From Acidobacteriota bacterium (GTDB lineage: Bacteria; Acidobacteriota; Terriglobia; Terriglobales; Acidobacteriaceae), in NCBI GenBank assembly GCA_013289765.1, contig JABCZI010000004.1, positions 124,001-188,000 on the forward strand: 64,000 nt of DNA, in the 5' to 3' direction. The position numbers and the translations under genes were made by a program. The notes under the pieces were generated by a model. That model was not told where the DNA came from. It saw nothing but the letters and a program-made list of their open reading frames with translations, and did not search any database. Position 1 is the stretch's first letter; every line of letters starts with the position of its first letter. Positions 8,791 through 17,864 of the stretch are shown here, in pieces.

Positions 8791-8815
8791 TCTTCCAGTT
8801 GCGAGTGCGAAGGAT

Positions 8816-10573
8816 TTATTTCTCTCCACCGGAGAAGTCGCTGCCCCAGAGCACATTGCTTCCCCACAGGACGTTGCTGCCCCAGAGCACGTTGCTTCCC
8901 CATAACACATTCGATCCCCACAGCACATTGCTGCCCCAGGGCTCTTGCGATCCCCAGAGAACGTTGCTGCCGGAAAGCGTGCTGGTTGAGTAGGTGCTGG
9001 TGGTCGAGGATGTCCCCGTCACGAATTGTGACGATCCCCAGACGGCGGCGTTGGTCCATGCGGAGGAGGTATTCCAAACGGCGGAGCGGTTGTCCGACAT
9101 GGAAACCTGGTTGGTGGTTGAGTTGAAAGTAGCGATCGGAGACATTGCGGTCCCTTTGGCTACATCGGTGTTGATCAGGGCGGCTTCGACGTCGACGTAA
9201 CCGGCGCCGACGGTGAAGACGTCATCCTGGTCGGTATAGGTGATGCCGGTCGTCGCATCCGTGGTGCTACTGTATGCAGGAAGAGACTTCCAGGCGGTCT
9301 TCATCAAGCGGGCTTTGACCTGATCGGGATTCAGGGTTGGATTCTTCTGTAGGAGGTCGGCTACGACTCCGCTGACTACGCCCGTGGCCATGCTGGTGCC
9401 GCTGAGCGTGAAGTAAGTAGAGGAGGATGCGCTGCTGCCGTCGTCCACATAATAGCTGTACGGAACGCGGTTGCCAGGATTTTGTATGTAGAGAGTGGAG
9501 TTGGGCGCAGCCAGCGAGACGAGCAGGTTGCCGGGTGCGACAAGATCGGGCTTGACGACGGCGTCAACCACCGTGGGACCCTTGGAGCTGTAGCTGGCCA
9601 TGACATCGTCGGTGCGCTGCGGTGTGCCCATCGGCTTCATCGCGCCTACGGTCAGCACGTAAGGATCATTGCCCGGCGAAGTGACCGTGCCGTAGCCGTT
9701 GGTGGACTGATAGCGGCCATTGTTGCCCGCGGCGACTACAACCACGATGCCGTTCTTCCAGGCTTTTTCGACCGCCTGGCAGAGCGGATCAAGTTTGTAG
9801 GTCTCGTATACCGCGCGTCCGAGCGAAAGGTTAATGACGCGAATGTTGTATTTCGACTTGAGAGAGATGGCTTGGTTGATGGCGGCGATGACAACGCTGT
9901 CGGTAGAGCCGCCATTGGCATCGAGGACGCGCAGGTTGACGATGTTGGCGCCGGGGGCGATTCCTTTGAAGGTCCTGGTGTAAAGCGGTCCGGTGGAGTT
10001 GAGGCCGTCGCCGGCGATTAGACCGGCGATGTGGGTGCCGTGTCCATACTGATCAACGGCGCTGGAATTTCCCGGCACGAAAGATTGTTGATACACCACC
10101 CGTGAGAGCGGCACGATGCCTTGATTGAGGTCGGAGTGATTGACGACGCCGCTATCGATCAGGGCGATGCCAATTCCGGCGCCGGTGTAGTTCGACTGCC
10201 AGGCAAATTCCGCATTGATGGCTGAAGCGGCATTGCTGAGCGATGGCGACAGGGGCCGGTCAGCGCTGATGTAAACCACGTTCGACTGGTTGGAAAGGCT
10301 CTGGATTCCGTTACCGTCAAGCGCCGCGACAAGGCCATTGATCAAGGGCAACTGGCCGAGGATCGTGCCACCCAGTTTCAGAATGTCACCGACCAGACAG
10401 AAGACAAGTCCGAGTAGCCCGCTGCACGTCACCTGAGTTCCTGGGGCATATTGCACGATGACTTGCGCCTTCTGGGTCGAAGGAAGGTTGCGCAGTTCCG
10501 GCGATATCTTCGAATCGTCAGCAAAGGCCAGCGAGGCCGTGACGATTAACAAAAGAGCTAGAAGTTTTTTCAT
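8816..10573 (-). CDS. Secreted S8 subtilisin-like serine protease with C-terminal NVLWGS repeats
   Basis: A 585-residue exported subtilase. A signal peptide (MKKLLALLLIVTASLAFA) is followed by an inhibitor-like propeptide (about 20-110), then the catalytic domain with ALIDSGV (Asp), GHGTHIAGLIAG (His), AAGNNG (oxyanion Asn region) and SGTSMATG (Ser). The triad is complete. After about residue 520 the chain becomes Ser/Thr/Trp-rich and ends in six NVLWGS hexapeptides, five of them consecutive, encoded by an 18-bp DNA repeat at about 8835-8950. Trp-Gly-rich tails of this kind occur on acidobacterial subtilases; their job may be surface attachment (inference). Confidence 0.95.
   Translation of the reverse strand: MKKLLALLLIVTASLAFADDSKISPELRNLPSTQKAQVIVQYAPGTQVTCSGLLGLVFCLVGDILKLGGTILGQLPLINGLVAALDGNGIQSLSNQSNVVYISADRPLSPSLSNAASAINAEFAWQSNYTGAGIGIALIDSGVVNHSDLNQGIVPLSRVVYQQSFVPGNSSAVDQYGHGTHIAGLIAGDGLNSTGPLYTRTFKGIAPGANIVNLRVLDANGGSTDSVVIAAINQAISLKSKYNIRVINLSLGRAVYETYKLDPLCQAVEKAWKNGIVVVVAAGNNGRYQSTNGYGTVTSPGNDPYVLTVGAMKPMGTPQRTDDVMASYSSKGPTVVDAVVKPDLVAPGNLLVSLAAPNSTLYIQNPGNRVPYSYYVDDGSSASSSTYFTLSGTSMATGVVSGVVADLLQKNPTLNPDQVKARLMKTAWKSLPAYSSTTDATTGITYTDQDDVFTVGAGYVDVEAALINTDVAKGTAMSPIATFNSTTNQVSMSDNRSAVWNTSSAWTNAAVWGSSQFVTGTSSTTSTYSTSTLSGSNVLWGSQEPWGSNVLWGSNVLWGSNVLWGSNVLWGSNVLWGSDFSGGEK
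8835..8950 (-). repeat. 18-bp coding tandem repeat (NVLWGS)
   Basis: On the + strand, near-identical 18-bp units built around CCCCAGAGCACATTGCT, with CCCCACAGGACGTTGCT-type variants, encode the hexapeptide NVLWGS six times at the end of the subtilisin. Third-position differences between units suggest an older array under selection for the peptide. Confidence 0.85.
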
Positions 10574-10859
10574 AGGTCCTCAAAAGCGTGAGTCGCCAGC
10601 CAGAGGCGGCGTTGCTTCGGGACTGAAGGTGCACCCCGAGGACCAAAGGGACAAGACTTCATCCCTAATGAATCAGTGAGTTAGCGAGCGAAGACATCCG
10701 GAATTGGGGACACTCTGTCCCACTCCCCGGGTACCAGGACAGATTGTCCCTTGAGTGTGTGGGGGAGGTTGCCGTCGACGAGCACACCGTAGTAACCAGC
10801 GGAGTCACTTTTGCGCGGACACGGACCCGGTATTGGGCAAAAATCAACAAGGAACCCCA
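10574..10859. other. Divergent intergenic region with two small palindromes
   Basis: Separates the leftward subtilisin and rightward HD-GYP genes. GGGACA-CTC-TGTCCC lies at 10707-10721 and GGACA-GAT-TGTCC at 10737-10749, two similar short hairpins 30 bases apart. They could be a repressor site pair or REP-type repeats. No gene is seen. Confidence 0.45.
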
Positions 10860-12830
10860 ATGTCCTGGCCACGACATATTGGCGCACGTGTGTATATCGC
10901 GGGAATGGCGCTGGCAGCGTTCGGCTGCCTGGTGTTGGCGTTTTTTCATTGGCAGTCCACTGATCAAGTTAAGTTCATCTGCTACATGGGCGCCGCACTT
11001 CTCGCGTCGTCCTTCAAAGTAAGCCTGCCGGGTATTGAAGGAACGCTGTCGATGAATTTTCTGTTCACCCTCATCGGCATTCTGGAAATGAGTTTGCCCG
11101 AGACGCTGCTGATCGGGCTGTTGAGCACGCTGGCGCAATTTTATTGGAAGCCTGCGCGACGGCTGAAGCTGGTGCAGTTGACCTTCAATCTGTCGCAGGT
11201 CACAGTTTGCGGCGCCGCGTCGTACGGCGCTTACAAGCTCGTTTCCATTTATTTTCTTCATGGCCCGGGACCACTGGCATTGCTGGCTGCGGCGATCACG
11301 CACTTCGTCGTCGGCACGGCTGCGATGTCGGCGATTATCGGCCTGACGGAAGAGAAGCCAGTGGTGAAGGTCTGGACCGAAAGCTACCTCTGGCTGTTTC
11401 CGTACTACCTGGTTGGAGCCGCCATCGCCGGACTCGTCAGCGTCTTGAACCGGCACATTGGATGGCAGGCTTCCCTGCTGGTTTTGCCTCCAATCTATCT
11501 CCTGTACCGCTCGTATCGTCTCTATTTAGGAAAGCTGGAGACGGAAAAACAGCACGCGGAAAAAGTTTCGAATCTTCACCTACGAACCATTGAAACTCTG
11601 GCCCTCGCGATTGAAGCCAAGGATCAAACTACCGGGGACCATTTACAGCGTGTGAGGATTTATGCAATGGAACTCGCTCGCGAACTGGGGCTGAGTGACG
11701 ACGAAACGGAAGCGTTGCGAGCGGCCTCGGTGCTTCACGACATTGGCAAGCTGGCTGTGCCAGAGCACATCATCTCGAAGCCGGGCAAGTTGACACCGGA
11801 GGAATTCGACAAGATGAAGATTCATCCCATTGTTGGCGCGGAGATTTTGGAGCAAGTGGATTTCCCTTATCCGGTGGTTCCGATTGTGCGCGCGCATCAC
11901 GAGAAATGGGACGGCAGCGGTTATCCGTACGGGCTGCGAGGCGAAGAGATCCCGATGGGAGCGCGCATTCTGGCGGCCGTCGATTGCCTGGACGCGCTGG
12001 CTTCGGACCGCCAATACCGCCGGGCATTGCCCTTGCATGAAGCGATGGCGAAAGTGGCGTCGGAAGCGGGGAGCAGTTTCGATCCGCGGGTGATTGAGAT
12101 TCTCGAGCGCCGCTATGTAGAGCTGGAGAAACTTGCGACCGAGCAGCCGTTGCAGGCTCCGCCGAAGTTATCGACGGACATTAAAGTGGAGCGGGGATTG
12201 GCTCCGGCGGCGGGATTCGCGGAAGCGGAAATGTCGGTGACGGACGGGTCCGGGTCAGCGAAAGATTTAGTTACAACGCTGGCAAAGGCGCGGCAAGATG
12301 CCAAAGCGCTCGGGGAATTCGAGATCAAGCTGGGCAGCTCGCTGCGCATCGACGATGTACTTGCGCTGCTTGCGGTGCGGGTGAAACGTTTAGTGTCAAA
12401 TGATTCGATGGCCCTGTACGTTCTCAGGAACAAGGTCCTGATTCCGGAGTTTGTGAGCGGAGAAAATTTCCGTTTGTTTTCTTCGTTGAAAATTCCGATG
12501 GGTGAGGGATTATCGGGGTGGGTGGCGCAGAATAGCAAACCAATTCTGAATGGGAACCCGTCGGTTGAGCCGGGCTATCTGAATGATCCAACAAAGTACA
12601 GCACGCTCCGGTCGGCGCTGGCGGTGCCGCTAGAGGCAGCCGGAAGCGTGGTCGCAGTGCTGGCTTTGTATCGAACGCGACAGGATGGATTTAGCCGTGA
12701 TGACCTGAAAGTGTTAGAGGCCATGGGATCTGGAATAGGATTGATTATCGAAAGAGCATTGCGGGATGGTCTGGCACCAGCTAGCGAGAGTTCCGGGAAT
12801 GCGTGTGCGGCGGGCGCGGGGGCTGATTGA
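10860..12830 (+). CDS. Membrane HD-GYP cyclic-di-GMP phosphodiesterase with GAF domain
   Basis: A 656-residue signalling protein. Residues about 10-215 form some seven or eight membrane segments (VYIAGMALAAFGCLVLAFFH onward). The HD-GYP domain follows at about 235-410, with the metal ligands SVLHDIGKLAVPEHI (near 292) and the signature HHEKWDGSGYPYGLRGEEIP (near 346), both intact. A GAF domain lies at about 480-640 (FEIKLGSSLRIDDVLALLAV, MGEGLSGWVAQ). It should hydrolyse cyclic di-GMP at the membrane. A longer ORF starts at 10755, but the ATG at 10860 has an AAGGAA ribosome site and begins just before the first membrane helix. Confidence 0.93.
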   Translation: MSWPRHIGARVYIAGMALAAFGCLVLAFFHWQSTDQVKFICYMGAALLASSFKVSLPGIEGTLSMNFLFTLIGILEMSLPETLLIGLLSTLAQFYWKPARRLKLVQLTFNLSQVTVCGAASYGAYKLVSIYFLHGPGPLALLAAAITHFVVGTAAMSAIIGLTEEKPVVKVWTESYLWLFPYYLVGAAIAGLVSVLNRHIGWQASLLVLPPIYLLYRSYRLYLGKLETEKQHAEKVSNLHLRTIETLALAIEAKDQTTGDHLQRVRIYAMELARELGLSDDETEALRAASVLHDIGKLAVPEHIISKPGKLTPEEFDKMKIHPIVGAEILEQVDFPYPVVPIVRAHHEKWDGSGYPYGLRGEEIPMGARILAAVDCLDALASDRQYRRALPLHEAMAKVASEAGSSFDPRVIEILERRYVELEKLATEQPLQAPPKLSTDIKVERGLAPAAGFAEAEMSVTDGSGSAKDLVTTLAKARQDAKALGEFEIKLGSSLRIDDVLALLAVRVKRLVSNDSMALYVLRNKVLIPEFVSGENFRLFSSLKIPMGEGLSGWVAQNSKPILNGNPSVEPGYLNDPTKYSTLRSALAVPLEAAGSVVAVLALYRTRQDGFSRDDLKVLEAMGSGIGLIIERALRDGLAPASESSGNACAAGAGAD

Positions 12831-12969
12831 GTAGTTCGTAAAAAGCTTTAAACGCGGAGATTCTGGAGAACGGCCGCGGAGGACGCAAAGAACTGTACGA
12901 ATGTGAGCGCGCCAAAATCGCTGAGTTGATGTGAAATTCCTCAAGGGACGGGGCACCCGCCGCGCCGTT

Positions 12970-14499
12970 CTACTCCATTTCAAAACTCAGATACGTTAGG
13001 CCGTCGCTGCGTTCGATTTGGAGGACGACAGGAGCGCCGGTTTTCAGGGCAAGAACCGCGCTGCGCAGGGCGTCCACGGAAGTGATGGAATCGGTGTTTA
13101 GGGCGTGAATGATGTCGCCGGTTTGCAGGCCGGTTTCGGGAGTAATAAGGTCGGCGGCGCGGCCGAGAACGATGACCCCAGAAGGAATGCGGAGAGAAGA
13201 AATATTCTTACGGAGCTCAGGGGTGAAATCCACGGCAAGAATGCCAAGGCGCGGGATGAGGCTTTTTTCGGGATCGGCGGCGTCGAAGAGTTGATCCATT
13301 GGGTCGCGCTCTTCTATAGCGGGAACATAAAGAGTTTTTCTATTCTCGCCGCGTAAGACTTCCAGCTTCAGAACTTCATCGAGACGATGAAGATACAGGG
13401 CTGAAGAAAGGTTGGGAAGAGTTTCGATGCGGCGGTCGTCAGCAGTAAGGACGATATCCTGAATCTTTAGTCCGGCAGTGGCGGCCGGGCCATCGGGCTT
13501 CACGTCCGCCACAATCACGCCCCAGTGCTGCGCCAGGTGGAGACCGTCGGCCATTGCGGGCGTAATTTCCTGCGCTGCCGCGCCAATCTCTACGCGATGA
13601 ACGTGGCCATATTTGCGCAGGCTGTGATAAACGAAGTCGACGATGCGCGAGGGAATAGCGAAGCCGAGGCCTTCGCTGCCGCCGCCGGTCGAAAGAATGA
13701 AAGTGTTAATGCCAACGACCGAGCCGTTCATGTCGACCAGCGGGCCCCCGCTGTTACCGGGGTTGATGGGAGCGTCGGTCTGGATGTAGGTCATGGCTTT
13801 TTCGGGATCGGGCTGGCGGGCGACAGCGCTGACGACGCCCATGGTGACGGAATTTTGCAGTCCCTCAGGACTGCCAATAGCGAAGACGAGTTGCCCGACG
13901 CGGGGACGCTGTTGGGTAACGAGAGGAAGCGTCGGAAGATCTTTCTCGTCGATTTTGAGCAGCGCAAGGTCAGTATCTTTGTGACTGCCGATAAGGCGGG
14001 CTTCCAGGATGTGGCGCTTGCCAATGGGGACGGCGCGGCCTGAGTCGCTGGCAAGGGGGAGCGCGACTCGGATGCGCTGCGCACCCTCGACCACGTGGGC
14101 GTTGGTCATGATGTAGCCGTTGGAATCGACGATGACCCCTGAGCCGACGGCGTGCTGGCGCACGATAAGAGCGGTCTGAGTGCGATTTTCCTCGCGAGAA
14201 GGGCCGTACCCGGTCACTAGAATCTGGACGACCGCGGGAGACACTTTAGCGGCGAGCCCTTCGAGAGCGTTGTTCAGTTGGACGAGCGATGCGGCGGCGG
14301 ATGCCGATTCGTCCGGCTTGGTCGGAGGCTTTTGCGCCGCACGTTTGGAGACGGAATTCTGGCTGGCAGGTTTCTGAGCGGCGGAGTCCTGGGCCAAAAG
14401 GCCCACGGCACTGAGGCTGAGGATGACGACGAGAGGCACAGCTATCCCGCGGATGAGTTCGCGCCGCGCACTCGCGCGCGGAAAGCTTAAACGGAGCAT
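12970..14499 (-). CDS. HtrA/DegP-like serine protease with two PDZ domains
   Basis: A 509-residue exported protease of the DegQ/DegP family. The N-terminal signal/anchor (IAVPLVVILSLSAVGLLAQ) and a Ala/Lys/Pro-rich linker precede the trypsin-like domain with NAHVVEG (His, near 134), DTDLALLKID (Asp) and NPGNSGGPLVD (Ser, near 249). Two PDZ-like regions follow (GVIVADVKPDGPAATAGL and the ETGLQTGDIIHALNTDSI region). The triad is complete. The ATG at 14499 has an AGGAG ribosome site; a longer ORF from 14526 does not. The envelope protein quality-control role is inferred from the family. Confidence 0.93.
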   Translation of the reverse strand: MLRLSFPRASARRELIRGIAVPLVVILSLSAVGLLAQDSAAQKPASQNSVSKRAAQKPPTKPDESASAAASLVQLNNALEGLAAKVSPAVVQILVTGYGPSREENRTQTALIVRQHAVGSGVIVDSNGYIMTNAHVVEGAQRIRVALPLASDSGRAVPIGKRHILEARLIGSHKDTDLALLKIDEKDLPTLPLVTQQRPRVGQLVFAIGSPEGLQNSVTMGVVSAVARQPDPEKAMTYIQTDAPINPGNSGGPLVDMNGSVVGINTFILSTGGGSEGLGFAIPSRIVDFVYHSLRKYGHVHRVEIGAAAQEITPAMADGLHLAQHWGVIVADVKPDGPAATAGLKIQDIVLTADDRRIETLPNLSSALYLHRLDEVLKLEVLRGENRKTLYVPAIEERDPMDQLFDAADPEKSLIPRLGILAVDFTPELRKNISSLRIPSGVIVLGRAADLITPETGLQTGDIIHALNTDSITSVDALRSAVLALKTGAPVVLQIERSDGLTYLSFEME

Positions 14500-14881
14500 G
14501 ATGTCGCTCTCCTGAATGGGGCTCACACTTCACACTTCTATCAGACGGTAGCACGTTAGGTTGGGATGCACTGTAGATGCACTGTAAAGGACAAGTGAAT
14601 GCAGGGGGCGCTATCTGGGATCGAGTTAGCGAGGTCAAAGGCGTCGGACAGGAGTGTCCGACCCACAAATGCGGCGGGGGAACCTAGAGTCTACCCATAA
14701 CTATTTCGTTATCAGGCTTTTATAGCGCTGGCATCCGTGATATAACGCCGATGGGCAACAAAGTGGCTGATCCGCCTGCCAGAAGCGTATTCTGGTGGCA
14801 TTGGCTTGATTCGCCAAGGATGAAAGAATCAGGGCCCAAAGGATTGTGTCAGTGAATCTCAGTCACGAAAGAGGAGGCACT
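14500..14881. other. Divergent intergenic region with hairpin and direct repeat
   Basis: Holds the 5' regions of the HtrA and PilZ genes. GATGCACTGTA occurs twice in tandem at about 14567-14588. A perfect hairpin GTCGGACA-GGAG-TGTCCGAC lies at 14643-14662 and belongs to the palindrome type scattered through this window. No gene is recognised. Confidence 0.45.
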
Positions 14882-15202
14882 GTGTCCGAAGCGCGGACCG
14901 GAAAAAGATTTCCGTTGGAACTGCCTATCAAGATTCATAAAGAGGGCGCGAGCGGCGACGCCAAGGGTACTACGGGAGATTTGAGCGCAGCCGGAGTTTA
15001 TATTCGTGCCGACGCGTCGCTCGATATTGGATCTCCGGTGGAGTTTGAGATTACGCTTCCACCCGACGTTACCGGAGGACAGGAGAGCGTCACCATTCAG
15101 TGCAAAGGCCGCGTGGTGCGCTCTGATGCCACGGGAGCCAGCGCGGACGGCAAAGGTGTGGCCTGCGTGATTGACTCGTACGAATTCGTAAGGAAGCCGT
15201 AA
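14882..15202 (+). CDS. PilZ domain protein
   Basis: A 106-residue single-domain protein. It opens with VSEARTGKRFPLELPIKIH, resembling the RxxxR c-di-GMP-binding region, followed by TTGDLSAAGVYIRAD, matching D/NxSxxG, and a beta-barrel with VQCKGRVVRSD-like strands. The first arginine of the switch is present in reduced form (R-x-x-x-R appears as RTGKR), so binding is likely but unproven. The GTG at 14882 has a strong GAGGAGG ribosome site 5 bases upstream; the earlier GTG at 14846 does not. It may work with the HD-GYP protein or the response regulator nearby. Confidence 0.85.
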   Translation: MSEARTGKRFPLELPIKIHKEGASGDAKGTTGDLSAAGVYIRADASLDIGSPVEFEITLPPDVTGGQESVTIQCKGRVVRSDATGASADGKGVACVIDSYEFVRKP

Positions 15203-15267
15203 AGTTTCTGGTACTGGGTTTTTGGTGCGTAGCTTTTTCAAGCGTTACTTTTTGGAGCGCAGATAAC

Positions 15268-15942
15268 ATGCTCAAACTGATTCTGGCTGATAACCAGGCA
15301 ATCTTCCGGGCCGGCATTGCCAAGGTGCTGGCGGTGGAAGACGAGATGCGCATTGTGGCGCAGGCTCAGACGCCGGAGCAGATGTTCATGGCTCTGGATA
15401 AATTTCGCGCCGCTGTGCTGATAGTGGCAGCGGGCTTTCACAACGATTTTGCGGCCATCGTGCAGGGCGCGAACAAGGCAAAGACTCGTGTTGTAGTGCT
15501 GGCGGATACGGGCGAGAGCGCGCAGCGGCAGATGGCGAACGGCGCTCATGGCGTGGTCTACCGCAACGTCACCAGTGCAGCGCTGGTTGACTGCGTCCGC
15601 AAAGTGGCGCGCGGCGAAACCTGGGTGCAGGACGTCGCGGTGCCCAGTGAACTCACGGAAAACGATATGGTCGGACTTCGCGTGCGTGATCGCCTGACTG
15701 CGAAAGAGCTCCGCATCGTGGCTCTGATTGTGCAGGGCTATAAGAATAAAGAGATCGCCACCCAGTTGGGAACGACCGAACAGGTGATCAAGAATTATCT
15801 GCGCAACGTGTATGACAAGATCGGCGTCTCGGACCGGCTGGAGCTGGCGCTGTTTACCATCCATCATCGGATCTTGAATGAAGCTGCCGCGGCGACCACG
15901 CAGGGGGCCATGCCACAGCCTCCGGCCGGGGTTATGCCGTAG
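15268..15942 (+). CDS. LuxR/NarL-family regulator with degenerate receiver domain
   Basis: A 224-residue protein of response-regulator layout: receiver (about 1-120) and LuxR-type HTH (about 145-205, LTAKELRIVALIVQGYKNKE and IKNYLRNVYDKIGVSDRLEL). The DNA-binding half looks normal. In the receiver, the acidic pair is D-N (LILADNQ), the strand that normally carries the phosphoacceptor Asp reads AVLIVAAGF with no Asp, and the usual Lys is Arg (VVYRNV). It is therefore probably not controlled by phosphorylation. No histidine kinase is adjacent. A strong terminator follows at 15963-15990. Confidence 0.9.
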   Translation: MLKLILADNQAIFRAGIAKVLAVEDEMRIVAQAQTPEQMFMALDKFRAAVLIVAAGFHNDFAAIVQGANKAKTRVVVLADTGESAQRQMANGAHGVVYRNVTSAALVDCVRKVARGETWVQDVAVPSELTENDMVGLRVRDRLTAKELRIVALIVQGYKNKEIATQLGTTEQVIKNYLRNVYDKIGVSDRLELALFTIHHRILNEAAAATTQGAMPQPPAGVMP

Positions 15943-15962
15943 GGAGTTTTGATTTTGCAATG

Positions 15963-15990
15963 AGCCGCCCGAAGGGGCGGCTTTTTATTT
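15963..15990 (+). terminator. Intrinsic terminator after the LuxR-type regulator
   Basis: AGCCGCCC (15963-15970), loop GAAG, GGGCGGCT (15975-15982), then TTTTATTT. A textbook rho-independent terminator 20 bases past the stop codon. Confidence 0.93.
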
Positions 15991-16119
15991 GTGGCGGGTA
16001 TGGCTGCGGGAATAAATGCCGCCCTAAAAGACGCCCGTCATAGGGTCAATGCGTGTAATTCGATATTACGACAGCTACGCGGAAATCGCCCCGGCACAGC
16101 TAAACTCGTGCCCTTCCAA

Positions 16120-17487
16120 CTACGGGATCACGCGAAAAGGTACGTCGCTGGTTAGCGTGCCACTGGGCGAGGTCACGGTGACAAGGCCTGATGTCGCGCC
16201 GTCGGGAACGACGGCCCGAACGAACGTGTCGGACTTGACGGTGAACGACGCGGCAGTTCCGTTGAAGGAGACGCTAGTCGTCCCAGCGAAGCCCTGCCCC
16301 AGTATGCCGATCGTCATTCCCGCTACGCCGACGGAGGGCCGCAAAGCCGCGAACGGCGCCAAACCCAAATTAAGGCTATAGAACGTGCCACTGTCGCCAC
16401 CCCCTGTGCCGCCGGTTGAAGTTGTTCCGTAAAATGTGCCATTTGTATGCTGCATCAGGCCATAAGGATCTCCGCCACTCGTATAGTCAAAGCTGTGCAA
16501 GGTAGTCAGAGTATTCCCGATCAGAGAGAAGATAGTCCCATAGTTGGTTTCTCCACCGCGGTAGGTGACCCCGTAAACTTTGCCGTCCGCGACTATCAGC
16601 TTGCTATAAGGATTAGCGCCATCTGCTCCACTGAAGGTGTAGAGCGTCGTCAAAGCTCCGGTAGGTGTGATCCTGAAGATAGTGCCGTCCTTATTCGCCC
16701 CGCCGATGGGCGTACTCCCATAGAAGTTACCGTCAGGCCCCAACGCAATACCCTGGGTCGCGGGGTAGTTGTAAATGCCAGCGAAGTTATACAGAGTCGT
16801 GAGTTCACCGGCAGGGGTAATTTTAAAAAACGTTCCCCCGCCATCAGACCCGCCCTCGGAAGTTGTGCCATAGAAGTTGCCGTCATTTCCTAGCGTCAGC
16901 CCGCTGGGAAGAGAGCCATTCGTGCCGTTGAAACTGAATAAGCTCGTAAATGTACCGGTCATAGTTAACTTAAATATCGTGCCCTTCCCATAGGTACCAC
17001 CAGCTGATGTGCTTCCGTATAAAGTGCCATTGGGGTGCACGGCCATTAACTCGCTCGGCAATGGAGCGTATCCATCCACGGTGTCGAACTCGTGTACGAC
17101 TGTATAGGTGCCAGTCGTGGTGATTCTGAAAATGCCGCCGGGCACACCGGTGTATGTGTTGAAATAAGTTCCATAGAGATTGCCGTCGTTGCCAAAGACC
17201 AGCGGAGTATTGCCGTCACCGGCGACCCCGTTAAAGCTGAACGCGCCAGTTAGTTCTCCTGACGGGGTCATCCCCAAAATCGTACCCCAGTCGTGCATTC
17301 CACCATTTGCGGTGGACGTGTAAAGGTTGCCGTCCTGCTCTTGCACAAAGGGCTCGGCGGGATACGTCCCGGTACTTGGTTTCATATTTTGTAGAGTGGT
17401 GAAGACTTGTGCGGGGGCGGCAATCGCCGTCGCGGCACAAAGCAGAAACGCGGCGCAGATTTTTTCCCAGCTCTCTAGCGCCTTCAT
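16120..17487 (-). CDS. Secreted GloVer-repeat (TIGR03803) protein with IPT/TIG domain
   Basis: A 455-residue exported protein. A signal peptide (AFLLCAATAIAAPAQ) is followed by about nine repeats of roughly 45 residues with the pattern GTIFKLTMTGTFTSLFSFNG and DGNFYGTTSEGG, typical of the choice-of-anchor tandem-repeat GloVer family. A C-terminal IPT/TIG-like domain begins at GMTIGILGQGFAGTTSVSFN. The function is unknown; a propeller-like surface protein is likely. The ATG at 17487 has a GGAGGATT ribosome site; the longer frame from 17559 adds residues that do not look like a leader. Confidence 0.9.
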   Translation of the reverse strand: MKALESWEKICAAFLLCAATAIAAPAQVFTTLQNMKPSTGTYPAEPFVQEQDGNLYTSTANGGMHDWGTILGMTPSGELTGAFSFNGVAGDGNTPLVFGNDGNLYGTYFNTYTGVPGGIFRITTTGTYTVVHEFDTVDGYAPLPSELMAVHPNGTLYGSTSAGGTYGKGTIFKLTMTGTFTSLFSFNGTNGSLPSGLTLGNDGNFYGTTSEGGSDGGGTFFKITPAGELTTLYNFAGIYNYPATQGIALGPDGNFYGSTPIGGANKDGTIFRITPTGALTTLYTFSGADGANPYSKLIVADGKVYGVTYRGGETNYGTIFSLIGNTLTTLHSFDYTSGGDPYGLMQHTNGTFYGTTSTGGTGGGDSGTFYSLNLGLAPFAALRPSVGVAGMTIGILGQGFAGTTSVSFNGTAASFTVKSDTFVRAVVPDGATSGLVTVTSPSGTLTSDVPFRVIP

Positions 17488-17559
17488 ATGGAATCCTCCA
17501 GATGCATGTACGAGAACTTCTGAGGCAAGCCCCAGCCAAAAGACGGAGCGATTTCCCAA

Positions 17560-17864
17560 GCGGAATTGGCTGCAAGTGAAGCGTGCAGCGGATTAGGTGC
17601 GAAGATTGTCCTCCGGACCCAGTCAGTTGTCAAGGCCAGATGGACAGTTCATGAAACGAGGCGATTACACTCCTGACCCCGTTTTAGAGAGGTCCGTTTC
17701 GACAGAGGCTCCAAGCAGACAAACAGGCGCTGCGGCGGAGTGTAACACTCTCGACAGCTAAAGCTCATGAGGCTTTTCGCACTTTACGCGGCGCTGAAGC
17801 GCCGCTCCTCCACGGTATTTCAAGCTTAACGGCGCGGCTGCAAGCCGCACCCTTTCAAAACAAG
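17560..17864. other. Intergenic region carrying palindromic repeats
   Basis: Between the GloVer gene and the 3' end of the P5C dehydrogenase gene. It contains the GCGGCGC-family repeat (17783-17815) and a second hairpin GCGGCT-GCA-AGCCGC (17834-17848). No gene is seen. Confidence 0.6.
17783..17848. repeat. Palindromic repeat, module B copy plus second hairpin
   Basis: TTTACGCGGCGCTGAAGC followed by GCCGCTCCTCCACGG at 17783-17815 is module B of the composite repeat also found at 31135, 46379, 48402 and (degraded) 56501. Here it stands without module A but near an unrelated hairpin at 17834-17848. It sits between converging or tandem gene ends and may also end transcription of the P5C dehydrogenase gene. 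Confidence 0.8.

Noticed and set aside
8835-8950. CRISPR-like regular repeats
   Set aside because: The 18-bp units are contiguous, without spacers, and encode the NVLWGS tail of the subtilisin.
10665-11456. 263-codon - strand ORF overlapping the HD-GYP gene start
   Set aside because: Composition (Gln, His, Arg) and lack of motifs mark it as a shadow of the membrane domain.
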